Assembly: GCA_039096225.1 (NCBI GenBank)
Contig: JBBPEB010000017.1
Coordinates: 140,001-204,000 of the forward strand
Direction of reading: 5' to 3'
Length of the DNA: 64,000 nucleotides
Source of the DNA: Blastocystis sp. Blastoise
Lineage: Eukaryota; Sar; Bigyra; Opalinata; Blastocystidae
Every line of letters starts with the position of its first letter. Within the stretch, counting starts at the first letter, position 1. A model generated the notes under the pieces. It had not been told where the DNA came from and did no database searches. It saw only the letters and a list, made by a program, of their open reading frames with translations. Both the position numbers and the translations under genes were made by a program. Of the stretch, positions 55,982-64,000 are shown one piece after another.

Positions 55982-58900
55982 ATGGAGAACGAAGACTTTG
56001 TCTATTTGAACCAGTATATGAATAGTTTTATGAATTTTAAATCAATTGTGTAGTCCATCTGTTCTTCATTTGTTACCGGAACAGCAACAATTATTTATCA
56101 GGAATGAATCTAAGGATATTGGTATTAAAATAATCGATCAATTCGTTGATATTCTTCATTCTAAAAAACGTAATGGTGATCAATTTGATAATATTGCGAA
56201 TCTGTTGGTATATATTTTTTATATTTATTAAATCTATTTTTATCTTCTTTACTAAACATCTTTTATTCAACGTTTTTCTTTTTTAGAAGGAATTTTTGAA
56301 AAATGAACTCTACGAGAGAGATATAAACGCTTTTTCTAAATTAGTGAACGCTCTTGTTGAAGTGATCTTCTCATCTAAGTTCTCGTATGAATATCTTTTT
56401 TTAATCTTATTTAATATATATTTATAGAAATCAAATGATAAGTGTATCTTTTGATATCTTAGACTCTTTACAAGTTTATTATGGTCCAGAACTTGATGTA
56501 TATATATATTAATATTATATATATATATATCTTATACCTATCGCTATTCTTTTTGTAGATTCATTTGAATCTAAAAGAAATATTGAATTTTTATATACAT
56601 ATAAATAATTATGATATAAATAATAGTACTGTTTCTTATGGTAAAGAACAATATTTGAATGTGAATCGAATGCAACATGTATATATATATAAATAATAAT
56701 AATTATTATTATTATTTTAGTTTACTCGTTACATTAAAAATGAAACATTTGATGCCATTGTTCCTTAATTAATCACGATTATTGAAGACTCTACAACAGA
56801 GAATAAACTATTCCCCGCGATTCTTTTTATTGCTAGTTTTTTGCCAGATCATTATTGGCATCAAAAATTATTTGAATTGTATATATGTATAGGTTATATA
56901 ATAATAAAATTGAAGTTTTTTTTATAAATAGTATTATTTAATAAATTATTATTATATATAGGATTTTAAATAAATTTTATAATCATCAATATATATTTAT
57001 TCGATGTGTATATATGGAAGTATTATCTGACATAATAGATACATATATAAGTAAAGATCCTTATATATCTCCTCTCTCTCCTCTTCCTAAAGATACACTT
57101 CAAGATAGTTTTCCTATGTATATGTATATAGAGGATATATATTCATGCTTACAAGAAGTATTATTTGAAGATTCACAAAAAAATCCTAATAATATTTGGA
57201 ATATAAATGAGGAAGACAAATCAATCGAGCTTTATAGTGTATATAAATAATATATATACATATATATATAGGGTTATATTTCTTCTATATGTGAATTAAT
57301 CTATATACAATCACCTGATGACCCTTACTATGGATATAATCGTTTTATTGTATTTATATATATAGAAACTATATTATACATAACAAATAACATATATATA
57401 TAGGAATTTATAAATTTCATGATTCCTATGTCATTAAAAAAAGGAGATGAAAAGAATATTCTATTAATATACATATTATTTACTCTATATAATTATCTTG
57501 TTCAACACGAAATATTAAATACTGAGAATTTTATTAACAATCATTTATCTAAAGAACAACATAATGTAATTGTTCATCTATTCATAGACACTTGGATGAC
57601 TGTATATATATATATATTTAATATTATTTATAAGACAAAAAATAATAAAAATATCTATAATTAAATAATTATTTATTTATAGATGTTTTATAATCAACCA
57701 GAATTACCTGATTTAGCTTATACTTCTATTTCAGGTTTAACTTCTCTCGATCCTCTATATATATGTAATCAATTCTTTTCTATTTATAATACTGTGATGA
57801 ATCAAGAAAAGAAAGATGATAAAATAGTATTTATTTATATATATATTCTTATGGTTTTCTATAACAAGTATATATAACATTAATATTATATATATTTAGA
57901 TTATTGGATTACTTACTCTTTTCGGCGATATTTGTAGTTATCTATTCCCTGTTATATCTTTAAGAACACAGCTTTATCCATTTACTTTATCTTTAATAAA
58001 TTATATAGATATTAATAATCTTGAAATTTCAGCTTCTGTATTAACTATTATATATAATATTTTTACTCTGTGTCCTGAACTACCTGGTATATATTTATAT
58101 TTATAATAGTTATACTATATATGTATATAGACAGAACTTGTATATTTATATCTCTTGATGAACGAAAAGAATGGATTATGTCTGTATATATAATATATCA
58201 TAGTATTCTATTATAAATATATATATATAGTGTCTCAAACAGATTTGTCGTTTTTACCTTCGAGGAATGACCTCGAATATATTAAAATTATCTATATTAT
58301 TTCAACGTCTAATTACATTTTTAACAAAAACAGAAATTAATATTATTTCTAAGTCTATTTTTGAGTATATATTATATATATATATTACTAAGCAATTAAT
58401 TTATATATTTTTTGATTTATTCTATAATCCATTTTTTATTCCATAAATATAAAAAATATTATTTATATAGTGATATTGACACGATTTCTGAGATAAAAAC
58501 AGTTGATGATTTTAAAGTATCCGAAGTATTCTTTAAATACATATATTCTGTCTATCCTGAAGTTTATATTCATTATATTAAAGAGAAGATAGAAGCAGTA
58601 GATATTCTTTTTAAAGATATAAATCCATTAGTTATTTCTTCAAATCAAATTCATAAACTTATTAAGAAATATACTAATAATATTAATACCATATTTACAG
58701 CAGTATTCTTCTTTCATCAGTATATATTTATTATTTAATATGTATTATTTAATATGTATATTATTTAATATGTATTATTTAATATATCATTTTATATATA
58801 TCATTTTATATATAGAATAGATCTTCCAGATTCTCTAATAGATTCTCTTCTTCATATATTTCTATGTATATTATCAAGTGGTTATGAGGATTATACTTTT

Positions 58901-61900
58901 TATATCTTTACATATATTGATAAATTTATATATAAATTAATACCAGAAATTCAATTAAATAACTATAATTATGAATATCCCAAGGAAATGACATTATATT
59001 CAACTACTGATGATAAAGAGAAAGAAGAAGCTATTCATAAAGCAGCTACATATACTTTTAATCCTACTAATCATAATGTATATATATATATATATAATCA
59101 TGATTATATTAACTTTAATAATAATTATTATTACATTTTCCTCTATTCATATATATATAGTTTACATATAAGTCTATTTCAGAATCTACGATTTATACAA
59201 TAAAGAGAATGATTCAATTATTTTATGTGGATATATATACATCCATTCTTTCAGATATTAATAATAATTGTACATAAATATATTAATATTATTATAATTC
59301 ATTTATTTATATTTTATATATGTAGCTACAAATATAATGGATTGGAAACAAAAAACAAATATCATGTCATCAGTATATATATATATTTTTCTTCTTTTTC
59401 TTTGTATATGTTTCTATTATATATATATATAGATAAGTTTCATTCTCCCACTTATATTCCCTGTGAATAGTATTTATAATAAGTATATATCTAAAGAAAT
59501 CAATCAACTCCGAGATATCTTTTTTAATGAAAAACATGTATATATATATCATATATATATGCATTGCTTTATATAGATTATATATAATCAGTTATATATA
59601 TATAAATTTTATATATAGCCAATTGAGGTATGTTCTATTATAATAGATTATATTCAAGGAAAAACAATTAATGCAAAAATGACTGAATCTATTGGTTTTA
59701 TTCTGTATATATTGTTCATAAAGCATTATATATTTATTATATATAATTTATTATAATTTATTCTTTATTAAACATCACATATATATAGTAAGCCTTATTT
59801 ACAAGAGAATAAATTTGAAGTTACTATGCAGTCAACAACTAAATATACTAATCTTGAACAAATGAAGAATATATATCTAGCGTATCATAAACATCTTAAA
59901 GAAGCAGCTGTTTTTGGAGGAAAATATGAATATACAGTTTATATATATAATAAAATTATTGATATTGAATCATTTATGAATGCTCTTAATAGAAATTGTA
60001 GTATAAATGAAAAGTATGTTTATTTATCGTCCTTCAATTATTTACGATTATATTTATTATTCTATTATTCAAAATAATAGTATAATTTTAATTTATATAG
60101 AATCACTCAATATAATATTCCATCTTTAATGAATAATATCCTTCATCTTCCTTTAACAACAGAATTAGGATCACCAATACCTACTTTAGAAACTATAAAT
60201 ATATTAATTAGTCTTTGCTATAAATCAGGGTGTGTTCCTTTTTATGTATATATATATTATTAGTTTTATTATAATTATTATTTCTAATTATTACATATTC
60301 AATATATATTTATTTTTTTCAATATAATTAATATAACTAATTAATATTAATAACTATTAACAATATAGATTATTCAAAATATGTTTTGTGATGTTTTGAA
60401 AGAAATTAACTCGTATTCACTTTTAAAGAATTATATGTATATATTTATATATTTATATTTTTTTACTTATTATTTATATATATAGTCAAAATATGTCATC
60501 TATAAATTTAACTACTTTATATACTGTTACTCCTGCTCTTCTTCAATTTATGGCGAATCCATTTGAGAATATAAAGAAACAAAGTATATTCAGCTTTATT
60601 ACCGGTGATAAAGAAAAAATAAATGAATCTATTCAACAAACGCAACAATATATTATCAATAATATGTATATAGAATATATATATTTTAAATTAGATTTTG
60701 TTAATACTATTTCTAAATATTTGAATAATAATATTATTATATAGATTATTCCTTTTCTTATTATTATTATATATAGTGAAGTATTGTTTTCATCTTCAAC
60801 AGTAAATGATTCAAATATAATTGAGTTTTATAATTTTATGTCTTCTCTTTGGGAGAAAGTACCTACATTGACACAAAAACTATTTGTATATTAATATATA
60901 CTCATTATTTTCTTTATTGATATTACTCACTAAAACATTACATAACCATATTATTATTTATTGGTCATATTCTATTCATATATATATAATAGTATATACA
61001 TCTCTTCGGGTATTTATTAAATGTGTCTTCTGTTTCTATTCCTGATTCCCATATAAATCCTCTTTGTTCTCTCCTTTTCTCTCTTATGAATAAAAAACAC
61101 CAAGTAGCATCATCTCTCTCAATTATTCTTCTTCTTGTTATTCATAGTAAAAGAAATAACTTTTGCATCACTTATATAGAATTCCTAGAACAGAATCAAT
61201 GTATTCAATTGTTTTTTAATGTATGTTATATATGATTAAAATACATATATATGAATATAAATATATTTTTATTATTATATGTGTTTCGTTATTATTACAT
61301 TTTATTGAATATATATAGTCTTTATATCAATCCTTTATTTTGGATGACTCTTCTTTAACACCAGATTTAATCTCTTTATCTGGAATTAAAATATTACCTG
61401 AATGTACAGTACTACATCCTTTCTATATGATGGATGAAAACATTATGCCTAGAATGCCTCAAATGAACTATATTGCTCTCCTTTTTGTATATATATATAT
61501 TATTAATTATTATCTTGCTTAAATGCATGTAAATAGTATTTTCAATTATTTATATTAAAAATATGTTTACTTTATAAGTTACTATTTTCTTCACTATATA
61601 ATATATACTATTATATTTCATACCACACAATTCTTATTATCTTTGAATTATTATTTCTCTTTATATATATAGGATGCAATGAAAACTCATAATGATTTAT
61701 TACTACCTTATATAATCAATGAGATCTGTAAGAAAATGATTTTATGTGGTATATAAAAATAGATATATATTTATAATTATATTATTTCATAGATGATAAT
61801 CACACAAAAATTTATTTTTATGTTTATGTATTATATTATTCTTGTATAACGTCCATTATGTCTCTTCCTTCTTCTTCTCCTTTCTATGAAAACACACAAG

Positions 61901-63894
61901 AAATGTCTTTATCTTTAAATGTTTCATCTGAAATCAATTGTGAAGCTTTTATAACGATATTCACATTCTTAGCGAATATTGATGAAATAGTTTGCTATAT
62001 AAAGTATATATATATATAAATAATATTTTTATATTTGTCTTTTTTTAATATGTATTTTTATATTTATTTATTGTTGATTCAATAAGAATATATTAATCAT
62101 TATAATCTATATATAGATATATTTTAGATAAGATAATAAAAATGACGAATCCTATTTCTATTACTGTTTTAATGTGTACAATTAATTATATAGTACGATC
62201 TTATTCATGGAAATTAAAAGAGATACAAAAGAATTCAATTCTTTCAATAGAAGGACATACTCATGAAGTTCCATTACTTTCAGATATTCAAATGAAACTC
62301 AATGAAATTTATACACTTTTCTTTAATACTCTTGATATTATCGATATTTTTATATTTCCAGTATATATATTGTTATTTGAATAGCATTATGTTTCTTTTT
62401 TATCTAATCTATTATCTATTGATATATCTTAATAGTAAAAAGAAAAATTCTATTAATATATATATATATAGCCATTAGTAAGAGTTGTAACAGAATGTTG
62501 TCTTCATATATATATAAATACAAAAGGAAATAAAAAATGTATATTTATTTATATTAATATTTATATTTTTATTTATATAGTTGAAGAAAGAATTAACCAA
62601 TATATGGAAAAGAGTTTTAATGTATTTAGAGATAATATAAAAAGTATATATATATAGTTAATTATAGTATATCCTATTAATCTTACTATATATATATATA
62701 TAGATCCTCCTGAAAATAAGTATATAGCTATATTTCTTATATATATTCTATAATATATATATAGACCTATATGTATTGCTGAGTTTTCAAATGCTCTAAT
62801 AGACTTCTATATACATGATGATGAAAGAATAAGAAGATGGTATTTTGAAATGTTTAAAATTTGTGTTGAAACTAGTGTATATATATATAAAGTTATATTA
62901 TTTTAATTATATATTGTTATAGTTTTCTAAAAGAAATGACGTTTTTGAGAATATTCAAGAAACTCAAGAATTTAAATATATTAATAAAAATGTTAAACAA
63001 TATTTCGATTTTATACTAGTATGTAATATAAATTTAATTCTATAAATATAATTATATAATATTATATAGTCTAATATAACAAATTCTGAGATAGATGAGA
63101 ATTCTTGTTCTTTGCTCTTAGCTTCAATAACCCATTTTAGTATTGGTAATTTTACTAGAGAAACAACACAAACTAAATTATTCTATTTAGATAAACTTGA
63201 AATACTATTTTTTTCTCCATTTGAAAATGTATATATCTAGTTATAATCGTATTCTATTTGTTCATTATTTTTTTATTTAATACTTATTTTTATTATATAT
63301 ATATAGATTCGTATCCAAGCAAAGTGTTGTTTTAACTATTTATATAGTTTTATGTCTAATGAGAATTTAACTACTTTAGTTAAACATTTTTCAGATATAT
63401 ATAATGGAAAGAGTCTTACTAATGAACAAGTATATATATATTTTTATAAAGATATATATTCAATCTAATAATCGTATTATATAGAAATTAATGAAACCAG
63501 AAGTACTAAAAGAAGGAGCAGTATATATATACTATTACTTATATAAATTGTCTATTATTTTAAATATATATAGATCTATGGCTTATGTTCTATACTTGAA
63601 AATGAATACACATGTCGACCTTGTGCTATTAATGCTATTAAAGTTATACTCAATCATATACCACTTTCAGAGTATATATATATAAATTATTTTATTTCTC
63701 CTAAATATCCCATATATAATATTATCTATGATTCACTAATCTTTATAGACAGTGTCAAAAGATTGTGGATATTTCCTTCCAAGAATTATTAAAGCAGTCG
63801 ATTAATTATTATATTCCTTTGAAAACTTATTTTACTGACGAAGAATGGGATATTATAACATCTTCAAATAATACACTCAATTATTTCTCTTAAA
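55982..63894 (+). CDS. Very long intron-dense alpha-solenoid (HEAT-like, possibly karyopherin-related) protein with one internal TAA
   Basis: I do not recognise the family with confidence. It starts MENEDFVYLN at 55982, exon 1 ending at 56013; a 40-bp intron leads to HPSVLHLLPEQQQ. About 30 further short exons, split by (TA)n-like introns, read in frame to TAA at 63892-63894. The product is entirely helical, Leu/Ile-rich, with no membrane helix, as in importin/exportin-type or other HEAT proteins. Examples are LTLFGDICSYLFPVI, LINYIDINNLEISASVLTIIYNIF and VFFKYIYSVYPEVYI. At 56766-56768 a TAA interrupts an otherwise smooth helix pair (FDAIVP, stop, LITIIEDSTT); no intron was found to remove it. 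It may be a pseudogene, an error, or readthrough. Exons further on look intact, which argues against old decay. Confidence 0.6.
56766..56768 (+). other. In-frame TAA in the solenoid gene
   Basis: Codons GTT CCT TAA TTA ATC; one change from CAA. The text TTCCTTAAT...CAC here also resembles a U12 branch site and AC acceptor, but no phase-correct AT donor was found upstream. Confidence 0.7.
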
Positions 63895-64000
63895 ACTAGA
63901 TATTTTATTCACTAGCATACTAACTAACATTCTTATATATATATTTATATTCTAATAATAATAAATATTTTATTTAATTTCCTTTTCATCATTTTAAACA

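Noticed and set aside
56761-56776. TTCCTTAATTAATCAC as a U12 branch site and AC acceptor that would remove the TAA
   Set aside because: No ATATCCTT or GTATCCTT donor upstream gives the needed phase.

Overview
This is a very AT-rich eukaryotic nuclear segment, probably from a unicellular eukaryote. Genes have many introns, mostly GTATATA...ATATATAG and often close to pure (TA)n. TAA, TAG and TGA all end reading frames. Poly-Asn tracts from AAT codons occur. A complex I-like gene, a mitochondrial PPR protein and three candidate U12-type introns argue for a lineage with respiring mitochondria and a minor spliceosome. I cannot choose between an amoebozoan, an early-diverging fungus or another protist. 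Exon models were built by hand by keeping the frame across GT-AG pairs. For the methylthioribose-phosphate isomerase, PPR, BTB-TLDc, transposase and second two-pass membrane genes the spliced lengths come out as whole codons.

Layout. 1-12.2 kb holds housekeeping-like genes: an alpha-helical solenoid-like protein running off the left edge (-), a complex I 21 kDa-like subunit (+), methylthioribose-1-phosphate isomerase (-), a mitochondrial PPR protein (+) and an N-myristoylatable AGC kinase (-). 13.7-26 kb holds surface proteins: two tandem two-pass membrane paralogues, the first with splice-site damage, and an ABCG-type protein. That ABCG protein has Frizzled-CRD-like and EGF-like ectodomains and an ATPase domain in which every catalytic motif is altered. 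27-29.7 kb encodes a BTB-like protein with two TLDc domains.

30-54 kb is an accessory region. It has four members (A, B, C, D) of one family, a BTB-like domain followed by LRR-like repeats with about one exon per repeat, arranged as two convergent pairs (A right, B left; C right, D left). This looks like a duplicated two-gene module. Between the pairs lie an intact PIF/Harbinger-type transposase gene and a single-exon BTB-like gene. B is a pseudogene (internal TAA and a lost acceptor), D has one internal TAA, and C and D carry large low-complexity inserts. 56-64 kb is one long, intron-dense alpha-solenoid gene, also with one internal TAA.

Most notable: the catalytically dead receptor-like ABCG protein; candidate AT-AC and GT-AT minor-spliceosome introns; intron presence/absence differences between tandem paralogues; and strong excess of the CpG palindromes CCGCGG and CACGTG, which appear in several reading frames. 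Gene functions are inferred from motifs recognised by eye; no database search was possible.
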